The notes beneath the pieces were generated by a model. It saw nothing but the letters and a program-made list of their open reading frames with translations, was not told the origin of the DNA and did not search any database. A stretch of 64,000 nt of DNA from Dyadobacter sandarakinus (GTDB lineage Bacteria; Bacteroidota; Bacteroidia; Cytophagales; Spirosomataceae), in NCBI RefSeq assembly GCF_016894445.1, contig NZ_CP056775.1, positions 5,947,001 to 6,011,000 on the forward strand. The letters are read 5' to 3'. Positions within the stretch are counted from its first letter, which is position 1; each line of letters starts with the position of its first letter. The position numbers and the translations under genes were made by a program. Below are positions 37,992 through 47,758 of this stretch, piece by piece.

Positions 37992-39773
37992 ATGATTAAG
38001 ACGAGAGAGAAAGGATCTGCGGAAAAAGAAACATTGGTATCGGAAATCATCTATCATGATTTATTTGCGCTAAACCCGCATCCGATGTGGGTTTACGATA
38101 CCACAACCCTCAGGATTCTGGAAGTGAACCATGCTGCCCTGGCGCATTATGGTTATTCCAGAGAAGAGTTCTTCACACTTTCAGTAGACGATCTGGTTGT
38201 GTGTACTGAACAAGCCCCTTCCTATGATACCTTGCAGGAGCTGCTTGCCATGCCATTTTCCAAACCTGCATGCAGGCACAGGAAAAAGAACGGGCAAGTG
38301 ATAGACGTGGAGGTAAAGCGTAGGAGCATTACCCTGCAGGGGCGTGAGGCTGAACTGGTGGTAGCAGCGGATATTACTGACCTCAGTGAAGCAGAACATC
38401 GCCGGATGCTGGAATTTCAGCGTTTACGGGATGCCCAGAAAATTGCAAAGGTCGGATATTGGCGCCGTGAGATAGACCAGGATATCTCGGAATGGTCGGC
38501 GGAAATGTACGAGCTTTATGGCCAGGACCCTGTCACATTTATACCCACCTATGAAAATCTGATCGCCTGCTTTCACCCTGACGACCGGCACCTGCTCAAC
38601 GATGAGACATTTGCACGGCTGCATACCCACGGGTTTTCAGATTTTGAACACCGGATCATTACCCATTCAGGAGAAATCAAATGGGTATTTCAGCGCCTGC
38701 AGTTTGAGCATGACCATCGCAACAACGTGGTTGCGATCAAGGGTATTATCCAGGATATTACCGAAAAGCACGAGGCTGACGAAAAGCTGCAGGAAAAGGA
38801 ACACCGTTTTAAGGTGCTCGTTCAGGAGGGGGCTGACCTGATTGCTATTCAGGACTACCAGGGGTCCTATGAGTTTGTTAGTGAAAGCAGTAAACCAATT
38901 CTGGGAATACCGTGTGAAAAGCTGACCGGAACGAACTTTTTTGACTACATTCATCCCGACGACCGTCCTTCCCTGCAAAATCTTTTTGGCCGCCTGTGCC
39001 ATGAGCGGCAGGTACGCAGTGAGCCGTTCCGGTTTCGAGCGGCTTCCGGAAATTATCGCTGGATGAGGACGATTGCCACGGATCTGACGCTTGATCCGGC
39101 CATTAAAGGTATTGTAACCAATACCCGGGACATTACAGAAACAGTATTGAAGAACCATGCCCTGCTTTTAAGCAATGAGCGGTACAAAATGATCCTCCGC
39201 GCAGCAAATGAAGCGGTTTATGCATGGGACATCAAACTTAATGTGATCGAATGGGGAAGCGGTTTTCAGGAAATTTTCGGCTACGATCTTTTAACTGCCG
39301 ATAACAGGCTCTGGACCGACCACATTTATCCTGATGACAGGGATCGCGTACTTTGTCAGATGGGTCATGCGCGCAATGATGCCAGCATGGAAGTACTGGT
39401 GTTTGAATGCAGGTTTGTGAAGGCCAACGGAGAGACGGCGCAGGTGGAGCATCGTGTTGTTTTTACCCGCGACAAGTTTGGAAGGGCAATCAGGGCAGTA
39501 GGTTCGGTAAAAGATATTACTGCTTACAAGCAAAGCTTATTGAAAATTAAGCTTCAGAATGAGAAATTAAAGGAAATTGCCTGGGCCCAGTCTCACATTG
39601 TCAGGGCGCCGCTTGCCAGGATGATGGGACTGATCGAGCTTTTGAATACAGGTGGATGCGACAGCATGAGTGAGGCGGAAATTATGAACCATATCAGGAC
39701 CTCGGCTGAGGAACTGGACAAAATCATTAAAGATATCGTAAGCAAAGCCAAGCCGTCATGGGTAGCAAATTGA
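37992..39773 (+). CDS. Four-PAS protein with HisKA-like segment but no ATPase domain
   Basis: 593 residues from the ATG at 37992 (a GTG at 37959 is the alternative). Four PAS domains follow one another (about 20-135, 140-265, 270-390, 395-520), with PAC motifs IIQDITEK, NTRDITET and SVKDITAY. Then comes a helical pair LKEIAWAQSHIVRAPLARMMGLIELL and MNHIRTSAEELDKIIKDIV, the dimerisation/phospho-acceptor region of a histidine kinase with the H-box His. The protein then ends; the N, G1 and G2 boxes of the ATPase are absent. The next gene, a lone receiver, overlaps by 16 bp. It may act as a phosphorelay or scaffold partner needing another kinase. Confidence 0.8.
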   Translation: MIKTREKGSAEKETLVSEIIYHDLFALNPHPMWVYDTTTLRILEVNHAALAHYGYSREEFFTLSVDDLVVCTEQAPSYDTLQELLAMPFSKPACRHRKKNGQVIDVEVKRRSITLQGREAELVVAADITDLSEAEHRRMLEFQRLRDAQKIAKVGYWRREIDQDISEWSAEMYELYGQDPVTFIPTYENLIACFHPDDRHLLNDETFARLHTHGFSDFEHRIITHSGEIKWVFQRLQFEHDHRNNVVAIKGIIQDITEKHEADEKLQEKEHRFKVLVQEGADLIAIQDYQGSYEFVSESSKPILGIPCEKLTGTNFFDYIHPDDRPSLQNLFGRLCHERQVRSEPFRFRAASGNYRWMRTIATDLTLDPAIKGIVTNTRDITETVLKNHALLLSNERYKMILRAANEAVYAWDIKLNVIEWGSGFQEIFGYDLLTADNRLWTDHIYPDDRDRVLCQMGHARNDASMEVLVFECRFVKANGETAQVEHRVVFTRDKFGRAIRAVGSVKDITAYKQSLLKIKLQNEKLKEIAWAQSHIVRAPLARMMGLIELLNTGGCDSMSEAEIMNHIRTSAEELDKIIKDIVSKAKPSWVAN

Positions 39774-40162
39774 AGATTATACTGGTGGATGATGATAAGA
39801 TCATGTTGTTTTTACATGAAATGTTTCTGAAAAAAAGCGGGGTAAATAACGAAACAATACTATGCGGTAACGGTCAGGAAGCACTGGACCTGCTCGACAA
39901 ATACAACAATCCGGAGGAGGTCTTTCTTGTGCTGCTTGATATTAACATGCCGGTGATGAATGGCTGGGAATTCCTCAGCGCAATCCGGAACAAGATCTAT
40001 CCCCATCAGATCTGGGTCGTGATGGTCAGTTCGGCAACCGAAGACGCTGAGCGCGACAGGGCATTTACTTACCCGCACGTCATCGATTATCTTCAGAAAC
40101 CATTAACAATCGAGAGCTGTAACCAGCTCAGGGAGTCTGCCGAGTTGAGGGCATATTTCTGA
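39758..40162 (+). CDS. Single-domain response regulator (receiver only)
   Basis: 134 residues: acidic pocket IILVDDDKIMLF, phospho-acceptor Asp in LLDINMPVMNGW, Ser/Thr in VMVSSATED and Lys in YLQKPLTI. There is no output domain. The ATG lies inside the end of the PAS gene, so the two are translated together, and the receiver is the likely partner of its H-box histidine. Output may be by protein-protein contact, as with CheY-like or Spo0F-like proteins. Confidence 0.9.
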   Translation: MGSKLKIILVDDDKIMLFLHEMFLKKSGVNNETILCGNGQEALDLLDKYNNPEEVFLVLLDINMPVMNGWEFLSAIRNKIYPHQIWVVMVSSATEDAERDRAFTYPHVIDYLQKPLTIESCNQLRESAELRAYF

Positions 40163-40271
40163 TCTCCTGCACATTCACAGCGGGACATATTGCCATTCTT
40201 GAAGGTCAAGTGAGTAAATTGCGGGCGTATCAGGCATCACGGAGGTCTGTGCTCACCAAATATTTACTTTA

Positions 40272-41918
40272 TTGAATTCCATCCAAAATAACCTTTACGG
40301 CCGGGCATGGTGGTTTCTGGCCATCGGCATCCTGCTGAACATACCAGGTTTGTGGCTCGACATCATGGAGCCCGACGGTGCATTGTACGCTACTATAGCC
40401 AAGCACATTGTACTGCACCGTGACTGGCTTAACCTTTTCGGCGACGGCCACGACTGGCTCGACAAGCCTCATTTTCCCTTCTGGATGGCCGCTCTGAGTT
40501 ACAAGCTCTTCGGGATTACAGGCTTTGGGTACAAGCTGCCTGCTTTTTTATTCTGGCTCGCGGGCATTTATTACACCTACCTCACTGCCCGGGACCTCTT
40601 CAACCGGCCCACGGCAATTTTGTCGATCACTATCTACGCAGTAGCACTCCATAGTACGCTTTTCAACTTTGATGTACGGGCCGAGCCTTATCTTACCACC
40701 TGCATTGTAGGGGCTGTGTGGCACATGCTGCGGGCGAGCCGGGGTGCGTGGCTGCATCTTTTACCGGCTGCACTTTTTGCTGCATGCGGTGTGATGACCA
40801 AAGGTATTTTTGTGCTGGCTACGATCGGCGGGGGTTGGGTGATCTACTGGATAATTGCCGGTCAGTGGCAGGAGTTCCTCAATTACAGATGGTGGATCTT
40901 TGCGGCTTTGTGCCTGCTGTTTATCATGCCGGAGCTTTATTCGCTGTATACCCAGTTTGACCTGCATCCGGAAAAGATCGTTTTCGGGCGGACCCATGTC
41001 TCAGGTATCCGGTTCTTTTTTTGGGATAGCCAGTTTGGGCGCTTCTTTAATACCGGGCCGATTAAGGGAAGCGGGAGTCCTGCTTTCTTTTTGCATACAA
41101 CCTTATGGGCATTTTTGCCCTGGTCTGCCGCACTTACGGGGGCTGTAATTTACCTCGTCCGTTTTGATCGTGAGCGTGAGCCTGCCAGGTGGATCGTGTA
41201 CGGAAGTACACTGATTACCTTTGCCCTGTTTTCGTTTTCGGGCTTTCAGCTTCCGCATTATATTGTGATCCTGTTTCCCTACTTTGCGATCATCAGCGCA
41301 TTTTTCCTGCAATCCGGTGCAAGTGCGAAGGTGCTTAAAGCACTGACCATTATTCAGGTTATTACGCTGCTGGCGACCGGTGTGGCTATTGGGTGGCTTC
41401 TTTTTAGAACCGGTATTGACAGCAAAATTCAGGCAGGCATTATTACCCTGGTGCTGATCGTCGCGGGTTTGTTCCTGCGCGGCCGCAGTATGCTCGAATC
41501 TTTCCTCATCAAAGGATATGCAGTGGCGGCAGTGATGTACGTATTTCTCTTCTTCTTCTTTTATCCGTTTCTGCTGCAGTACCAGGCTGGCCGGCAGGCT
41601 GCGGTAGATATTCCGCAGTCGCATCAGGCTGTGCCTGCCGCGATTTATGGCGTATTATCCTATTCTTTTGAGTTTTACGCACCACAGGATGTACAGGTTG
41701 TCCGCAACCAGCAGGCTTTGGGCGAATTTCTTGCCAATAAACCCTGCTACCTCTTTACCAGCAAAACAATAGCAGACAGCCTGCTGCATTCAGGCCTGAA
41801 AGCCAGTACGGTAGCAGAAAAACCCTACTATCGCATTACCAGACTGAAACCGGCATTTATTAATCAGAAAACGCGCTCGGATGTGACCGAGGCACGCAGC
41901 TTGTTATACGTAAATTGA
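40272..41918 (+). CDS. GT39-like (ArnT/PMT-type) membrane glycosyltransferase
   Basis: 548 residues, with about ten membrane segments. The first periplasmic loop has the GT-C aspartate in LWLDIMEPDGALYATIAKH, and DWLDKPHFPFWMAALSYKLF is the typical GT39/ArnT second motif. It transfers a sugar from a polyprenyl-phosphate donor on the periplasmic face, to lipid A, a lipid or a protein; the acceptor is unknown. The likely start is a TTG at 40272, as no ATG occurs before the first membrane segment. It stands alone on the plus strand. Confidence 0.85.
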   Translation: MNSIQNNLYGRAWWFLAIGILLNIPGLWLDIMEPDGALYATIAKHIVLHRDWLNLFGDGHDWLDKPHFPFWMAALSYKLFGITGFGYKLPAFLFWLAGIYYTYLTARDLFNRPTAILSITIYAVALHSTLFNFDVRAEPYLTTCIVGAVWHMLRASRGAWLHLLPAALFAACGVMTKGIFVLATIGGGWVIYWIIAGQWQEFLNYRWWIFAALCLLFIMPELYSLYTQFDLHPEKIVFGRTHVSGIRFFFWDSQFGRFFNTGPIKGSGSPAFFLHTTLWAFLPWSAALTGAVIYLVRFDREREPARWIVYGSTLITFALFSFSGFQLPHYIVILFPYFAIISAFFLQSGASAKVLKALTIIQVITLLATGVAIGWLLFRTGIDSKIQAGIITLVLIVAGLFLRGRSMLESFLIKGYAVAAVMYVFLFFFFYPFLLQYQAGRQAAVDIPQSHQAVPAAIYGVLSYSFEFYAPQDVQVVRNQQALGEFLANKPCYLFTSKTIADSLLHSGLKASTVAEKPYYRITRLKPAFINQKTRSDVTEARSLLYVN

Positions 41919-42013
41919 TTTGGAGCAGGTATTCAGCTGCTTGGCCCTTTTGGAATGATAATTGTTGTGGTGGCAATGTTTATTCATCATCAACACTTTA
42001 AATCAATCCCGTC

Positions 42014-42466
42014 ATGAAAAAGATGATTCTTCAGGCAGCCGCACTCACCTTGCTTTCAGCAGGTATTGCCTGTGCACAAACCAATTCCAATTCAAATTCC
42101 AGTTCCAACACTAATTCACAGAAAACTGTGCGCGACTCCACTCAAACCCAGGGCAACAGTGCGGGAGGTACATCTGCCTGGCCACAAGCTACCGGAACAG
42201 CCGGAAGTACCCGGATGAGTCCGGCTGAAAGTGGCACGACTACATCTGAAAGTAACAAATCCAGTGATTCACAGTCACAGGGAAATAGCGCCCAGGGAAC
42301 TTCGGCCTGGCCTCAGGCTACTGGTACCGTAGGAACCGCAGTTCCGGAAACAGATTCCAGCGCAGCGAAAGTAAATGGTGAACGCAGTTCGCAAACTGCC
42401 GGCGAGTCGCAGCAGACACAATCAACTGAAAAGTCAAAAAAGAAGAAATCGAAGCCTAATAACTAG
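42014..42466 (+). CDS. Secreted Ser/Gln/Thr-rich protein with an internal 19-residue repeat
   Basis: 150 residues: a signal peptide (cleaved after about Ala21), then a low-complexity Asn/Ser stretch, and two near-identical blocks, QGNSAGGTSAWPQATGT at residues 46-62 and QGNSAQGTSAWPQATGT at 89-105, 43 residues apart. The C-terminus is basic (KSKKKKSKPNN). It is disordered, with no known domain. It could be a periplasmic or surface filler peptide or a stress protein. It converges with the NarL-type regulator gene 11 bp away. Confidence 0.75.
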   Translation: MKKMILQAAALTLLSAGIACAQTNSNSNSSSNTNSQKTVRDSTQTQGNSAGGTSAWPQATGTAGSTRMSPAESGTTTSESNKSSDSQSQGNSAQGTSAWPQATGTVGTAVPETDSSAAKVNGERSSQTAGESQQTQSTEKSKKKKSKPNN

Positions 42467-42477
42467 GAACAGGCGGA

Positions 42478-43116
42478 CTATTTGCCGTCAGGCACGTAAA
42501 GTCCGTGCTTCATGGCCTGCACAATTAGGTCGGTGGTACGCTTGACTTTCAGCTTGTGCATCACACTCCGGTGATAGTACTGCACCGTGTGTGCACTCAG
42601 CTTCAGCTCATACGCAATCTCTTTAATGGTCCTGCCGCTGCATACCTTCTGCAGGACCTCCTTTTCTCTTGGCGACAGATGCAGGATAATCTGCTCGTCC
42701 GTAAAAACACTGTTCGCAAGGTTATCGCGAATGCTTTTCCCAATGTATTGCCTCCCGGCAAAAACCTGCCTTATGGCATCCTGCAACTCATCCAGCGGGG
42801 TAGATTTCGAAAGAAAACTGTTTGCTCCTTTTCTGATCGTATAACGTACCGTTTGTGCATCACTGATAGTAGAAAGGATGATGATCTTCATCTCTTTCGG
42901 AAGGGTGGTTCTGCATACATCAAGCATTTCGAGCCCGGTCATTCCATTCAGCATTAGGTCCATGATGAGCACGTCAGGCGGGTTGCTGATGGTATTGGCA
43001 AGCAGGTCCTTGCCATCATTGTAAATCCTGACTTCGGCAACCTCGGGCATGCGTAATAGTAAAATCTGCAGCGCCTCAGTCAATAACAGGTGTTCGTCCA
43101 GAAGAACTATATTCAT
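42478..43116 (-). CDS. NarL/FixJ-type response regulator
   Basis: 212 residues: an N-terminal receiver (phospho-acceptor Asp in DVLIMDLMLNGMTG, Ser/Thr in IIILSTIS, Lys in SFLSKSTP) and a C-terminal LuxR HTH (LSPREKEVLQKVCSGRTIKEIAYELKLSAHTVQYYHRSVMHKL). The first acidic pocket is LLDEH, so Asp-Glu in place of Asp-Asp. No kinase gene is adjacent. It is transcribed away from the T9SS protein gene. Confidence 0.9.
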   Translation of the reverse strand: MNIVLLDEHLLLTEALQILLLRMPEVAEVRIYNDGKDLLANTISNPPDVLIMDLMLNGMTGLEMLDVCRTTLPKEMKIIILSTISDAQTVRYTIRKGANSFLSKSTPLDELQDAIRQVFAGRQYIGKSIRDNLANSVFTDEQIILHLSPREKEVLQKVCSGRTIKEIAYELKLSAHTVQYYHRSVMHKLKVKRTTDLIVQAMKHGLYVPDGK

Positions 43117-43852
43117 ATAAATACCTTTGGGCTATCCTCAGTATAGATTTAATCAAACTCTAATTGGCGGCTATTTAGCCTTCAAAGTCGGAAACTTGAA
43201 CATTCTGCCATTTACAGGAAAAACAGCAAAACAATTATTCCCCGCTACTTACTAATTACAGAAAAAGACCGCTTAACGCCGTGATAACATCGGCTGACTT
43301 ATTAAACGGTCGGTTTTGTCGTAGACAAAAAAGTAAAAATATCCAGAAAAGATACCACCACCCCTAAAATTGGTGGGTACCGTTCTAGTACTAATTGGCG
43401 GGTTTCATTTTATTTATTTATAAATAGATTTGCAATTAGTTGACAATATGAGTACCACTTGTTCAATGTGGTGCCTGGACGTCATATAAATTGACTTTGA
43501 AATTCATCAAACCAAACCATGAACCGCATTTAAACATTTACACCCTTTGCCAATTACTATCAAATGGGCTGTTGCAAATCGCACTTCATAACACCCATCT
43601 TTATCTACCCCACAATACAAAGAAACTGAGCAACGAGGACTACGACGTATATATTGGTTCGTAGCACTGTTCGGAATTTCTATGGCCGGCAAAAAAGGCC
43701 TTGATAGGCCGTACCGGCATCTAAACCATTTTGATTAATGACGCAGGTTATGCATGAAAATTGTGCCTGAGCAGGATTGCTTTGCCTTTTTCATGGAAAA
43801 TGCGCGTCCGGAACCGTCAAGTAAACAGTATTCCCTATTTAATTATTCATTT
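43117..43852 (+). promoter_or_regulatory. Long intergenic region with promoter for the T9SS protein gene
   Basis: 736 bases without a supported gene. TTTC at 43403-43406 and TAGATTTG at 43425-43432, 18 bases apart, form a near-consensus promoter reading right. Also present are a 7-bp hairpin TTTTGTC-GTA-GACAAAA (43314-43330) and a TACCTTTG at 43132-43139. A leader of about 400 bases would result from the main promoter. Confidence 0.4.
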
Positions 43853-46800
43853 ATGAAAAGAGCCGCTCTATTTCAGAATGCGCTGCGTGCTATCCGCTAT
43901 TTTAGGAAAAATCCGCAGACGTACCCAATCAGTTATGTTCCTGCTGCGTACGGACCGTCTTACCGCAGGTTCCGGTCCGTACTCCTCGTAATCGGAATTT
44001 TAGTCAGTCTGCGCCTTTCGGCCCAGCAAACTTCACTCGCCTGTAATGATGATATGGAGTGGACAAGTGCGACATTCCCGGGATTAACTGCCACAAGCAG
44101 CATTTCTCCCAGCGGTGCCGCCACTACCAACAGTTCCATTAATGGCACGACAAACCTCACCGATGCCGATCTCAGCAACAGTGCTGTAATTACCCTGACA
44201 GCCAACAAAACAGGTCTTTGTACCATAGCCAATACAGCGCAGGCCACGCTTACTGTTAATCAGGGAAATAATGCATATAATCTTGGAAATTATGTGGGGT
44301 TTATCACTTCCACGGACCTGAGTGCCTTCACATCTGTCAGGATCGTTGCATTGACTGCGGATGGAACAGAGGTGTCCGCGACATCTTCTCCTATTATTTC
44401 CAACGTGGGAGGCGGCCGGTATCAGGTAGGCTTCGTTACTTCCGGTACAGGCACTTTTACACAAATAAGGCTTGTACTTTCGCTGAATACCCCGCTTCTT
44501 GATTGCAGCATGAGCCAGACTGTGGCGGTCTACAATGCATTTCAGGTCAAGTACTGCCCGGTAAGCACCTACAATTGTAACACAGCCACGAGACTTGATC
44601 TCTTCAACAGCAGCCTTACTACCACCAGCAGCGGCGGTAACCTGGTACAATTGCTGGTAACCGGAGGGGTTGTGGACGAAGTGTCCACGCTTACTCCCGG
44701 TACAACGGACTACACGCGGGTGGTGCAGCTCCTGACTTCCCTGGGTGAAAAGTGGTTTCAGGTCAGGGATAACGTAAAAACCTATCCCGCCGGAACCTAT
44801 GCAGGCTTTGAGATCAGCAGGGAAAGTTTGCTGGGCCTCGACCTGCTGGGCAGCATTACCATCCAGGCACGCCTGAATGGTGTCGTGGTCGACTCGGAAT
44901 CAGGAGCGGGCTTGCTGCTGGGCGGGGATCTGCTGGCTGCATCCAGCAGGAATACCGTTGGGTTTACCTCGGATGCGCAATTCAATGAAATCCGTATCGT
45001 ATTTGCCGGCACCAATGTAGGCGTGGGAGAGACCCGGATCTATAATGCTGTCTTTCAAAACTTCTGTGAAGGAAGTACTCTGGCTTGCAACACACCCACG
45101 CGCATCACTTCTACAGCCTATCCGCTGGCATTGAGCGTGATCAACAGTGGGCTGTCCGGTGCTGCCTGTGTAGGTTGCAGTATCCAGAATCAGAGCAACG
45201 CCATAGATGCCGACCTGACCAATGCAGCTACCCTTAATGTTACGGGTACGGTGGGAGCAATCGGTTCCTTGTCGGTCAGGAAAGAGCTTGCAAGCTATCC
45301 GGCCGGTACATTTGCAGGTTTTGATATTTCAAATACCGGCTTGCTGGGGCTTGATCTGCTGTCCAGCATCTCGATCCGCACCTATGAAAATGGAATCCTG
45401 CGCGAGGCGAAGCTGGGTGGATCGGGGCTTGTGAACGTAGGCCTTGTACAGGGTGACCGGCAGACGGTTGGCTTCCTGGCAACCCAGCCTTTTGATGAAG
45501 TACAGATCAGTGTGCAGCAGCTCGTAGGGGTAGCATTAGGACCAACACTGGTTTACGGACCTGTCATCCAGAGTTTCTGTAACGATGCCGTGCTGGAATG
45601 TAACGTACCGGCCAATCTTACGGTACCCGCCAATTCGGTGTTTGTCAATGCGGAACATACCGGCGTGGATGCGCTCGTATGCGGTGCCTGTACCATCAGC
45701 AATACCCAGGCCGTGGTTGACGGGACTTTGTCCAGCGACTTTGCCACTTTGGTACTGGGCGCGTCGGTAGGAAGCAACGGAGAATTTGCCGTGAAAAATG
45801 CCATTACCAACTATCCTGCGGGATACTATGCCGGATTTGACATTCAAACCGCGAGCCTGCTAAATGTAAATGCCCTGGGTGGGCTGCGGATCAGGCTGTA
45901 CCTGGATGGCGTTGAAACGCCTGCATCCGTCAGTCCGGGCTATACGGGCACGGGCCTGCTGGTTGGAGCAAGCCTGTTGTCAGGTTCCAACAGGCAGATT
46001 GTGGGTGTAGTTTCCGAAAATCCTTTTGACGAAGTCCACATTGAATTCGCTAATACCATTGCTGCAAACCTGGGTACGATCCAGATATACAATACAGTTA
46101 TTCAGCCGCTCTGTAACCTCAATCCGATCACATGCGGCACGATCCGCACGCTTGTATCTCCCAATCAGCCCGTCGTGGTTGAAAGTTCGAGAACAGGTTT
46201 GCAGGGAGCTGTATGTGCATTGTGCGCAGTACAAAATGCAGGTAATGTGGTTACGGCTGACCCTACGGATTTTGCGCGCATTGCAGTGGCGGCGGGTGTA
46301 CTTAATACCGGGTCTGTATCGGTTAAAAACGGGATTGTCGATTACCTGGGCGGCTCAACTGTGGGCTTCGCCATCCGGGATCTACAGAATCTGATTCAGG
46401 CCGATCTTTTTGGATCCATCACATTGTCCACTTATCTGAACGGAGCTTTACAGCAGCAGGCTTCAGGCTCTTCGCTGCTGAACCTGCAGGTCGTTATCCC
46501 GATCATCAATGCGGGTGCAGGAGTATACTATGTAAGTTTTACGCCTACGCTTCCCTTTGATGAAGTACGCCTTACCCTGGGCTCGCTGGCCTCCGTGCTC
46601 AATCAAATTCAGGTATACAGTGCATTTGTAAAACCATTTGCTCCCGGCTGCAGCACACCTGTACTCGCATTTAATCCAATACCAAACAGGGCCTACATTG
46701 CATCCGTTTACAATGGTCAGTCACCCATATCGGTGGCCTCTTATTCGGGAACAGGAGCTGTTTACAGCGCAGTAGCAGGTACCGATTACAACCGCCTGCC

Positions 46801-47485
46801 ACCAGGACTTACCATGAACCCGGCAACCGGAGTGATCACAGGCGTGCCTACGGGGCCGGCCGGTACTTACACCTTTATGGTGGAGGTACGCGACGCCGAT
46901 AACCAGTTAATTGGTCAGCGCCTGTATAATATTGGCATTGAGAGTGCGCTGCCGGTGCGTCTTGTAAGCTTTACGGCCACCCAGGAGGGCCCGGCAACAC
47001 TGGCAAGCTGGTCAACTTCCGAGGAAATACGCAGCGACTATTTTGATCTTGAAAGAAGCGAAAACGGTAAGGTATGGACCAGAGTCGGCAGTAAAAGTGC
47101 GGGCGGTACCAGCAAGACGGTCAGGAACTATTCTCTTTCCGACCTCAGACCACTTAGCGGCAACAATTACTACCGCCTCAAAATGGTGGATACCGACGGA
47201 AGTTATGCTTACAGCCACATCGAGCATGTTTACTTCGATGCCAGCGAGCAGGCTCCATTATACCCGAACCCAATTACCCGGTCTGAAAACCTGAGGCTGA
47301 ACATCAGCGACTGGAGTAATGTAAGCATGGTTCGTATTGTGAGTACCACGGGTAAGGAAGTATTCTCAGCCCGGCAAGTTCCTGCTGATGGAATTCGGAC
47401 GCAGGACCTGACGGCCGGCATATACTTGGTGCAGGTGATCCGCAAAGAAGGAGCAATAAGTACTTACAAGTTTGTAAAACAGTAA
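43853..47485 (+). CDS. Large repetitive T9SS-secreted protein
   Basis: 1210 residues from the ATG at 43853; the signal peptide is preceded by a long basic n-region (RAIRYFRKNP) and ends near LRLSAQQ. Four repeats of about 172 residues follow, recognised by YPAGTYAGFEIS (44781), YPAGTFAGFDIS (45295), YPAGYYAGFDIQ (45811) and the diverged YLGGSTVGFAIR (46341); three carry a CxxC (CVGC, CGAC, CALC). A more divergent copy precedes them. Then come a putative Ig-like domain (NRLPPGLTMNPATGVITGVPTGP) and the C-terminal type A sorting domain (LYPNPITRSENLRLN, ending GIYLVQVIRKEGAISTYKFVKQ). It is expected on the cell surface or outside; function is unknown, possibly an adhesin. Confidence 0.85.
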   Translation: MKRAALFQNALRAIRYFRKNPQTYPISYVPAAYGPSYRRFRSVLLVIGILVSLRLSAQQTSLACNDDMEWTSATFPGLTATSSISPSGAATTNSSINGTTNLTDADLSNSAVITLTANKTGLCTIANTAQATLTVNQGNNAYNLGNYVGFITSTDLSAFTSVRIVALTADGTEVSATSSPIISNVGGGRYQVGFVTSGTGTFTQIRLVLSLNTPLLDCSMSQTVAVYNAFQVKYCPVSTYNCNTATRLDLFNSSLTTTSSGGNLVQLLVTGGVVDEVSTLTPGTTDYTRVVQLLTSLGEKWFQVRDNVKTYPAGTYAGFEISRESLLGLDLLGSITIQARLNGVVVDSESGAGLLLGGDLLAASSRNTVGFTSDAQFNEIRIVFAGTNVGVGETRIYNAVFQNFCEGSTLACNTPTRITSTAYPLALSVINSGLSGAACVGCSIQNQSNAIDADLTNAATLNVTGTVGAIGSLSVRKELASYPAGTFAGFDISNTGLLGLDLLSSISIRTYENGILREAKLGGSGLVNVGLVQGDRQTVGFLATQPFDEVQISVQQLVGVALGPTLVYGPVIQSFCNDAVLECNVPANLTVPANSVFVNAEHTGVDALVCGACTISNTQAVVDGTLSSDFATLVLGASVGSNGEFAVKNAITNYPAGYYAGFDIQTASLLNVNALGGLRIRLYLDGVETPASVSPGYTGTGLLVGASLLSGSNRQIVGVVSENPFDEVHIEFANTIAANLGTIQIYNTVIQPLCNLNPITCGTIRTLVSPNQPVVVESSRTGLQGAVCALCAVQNAGNVVTADPTDFARIAVAAGVLNTGSVSVKNGIVDYLGGSTVGFAIRDLQNLIQADLFGSITLSTYLNGALQQQASGSSLLNLQVVIPIINAGAGVYYVSFTPTLPFDEVRLTLGSLASVLNQIQVYSAFVKPFAPGCSTPVLAFNPIPNRAYIASVYNGQSPISVASYSGTGAVYSAVAGTDYNRLPPGLTMNPATGVITGVPTGPAGTYTFMVEVRDADNQLIGQRLYNIGIESALPVRLVSFTATQEGPATLASWSTSEEIRSDYFDLERSENGKVWTRVGSKSAGGTSKTVRNYSLSDLRPLSGNNYYRLKMVDTDGSYAYSHIEHVYFDASEQAPLYPNPITRSENLRLNISDWSNVSMVRIVSTTGKEVFSARQVPADGIRTQDLTAGIYLVQVIRKEGAISTYKFVKQ

Positions 47486-47520
47486 GTTGCCCATATTCCT
47501 GTACAAGCGCTAAATACACG

Positions 47521-47552
47521 AAGCCGCCGGCAATGATGCCGGCGGCTTTTTT
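47521..47552 (+). terminator. Strong rho-independent terminator after the T9SS protein gene
   Basis: A perfect 12-bp stem AAGCCGCCGGCA (47521-47532) / TGCCGGCGGCTT (47537-47548) with loop ATGA runs into TTTT. Confidence 0.95.
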
Positions 47553-47758
47553 CTGTCGCAGTAATGTTACAAAGGCAAAAGTTTGTAGCCAGTTGTATGA
47601 CAAATTGTTGCTTCCCATATTATATTCGGTTCCATTAAACTTGCGATGCTGTTCTGTATATTTGCAGGAAGCGGCTCTGCGGCTTACCCTGACAAGGTCG
47701 CAACAAATGAATAACTCAACCACGGGTAACCCGGCGAAAAAACGTTAATTCTACTTCT

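Noticed and set aside
43507-43692. Small minus-strand ORF (61 codons) before the T9SS gene
   Set aside because: No start signal, no family likeness and a composition not like neighbouring genes; it sits within the probable leader/promoter region.
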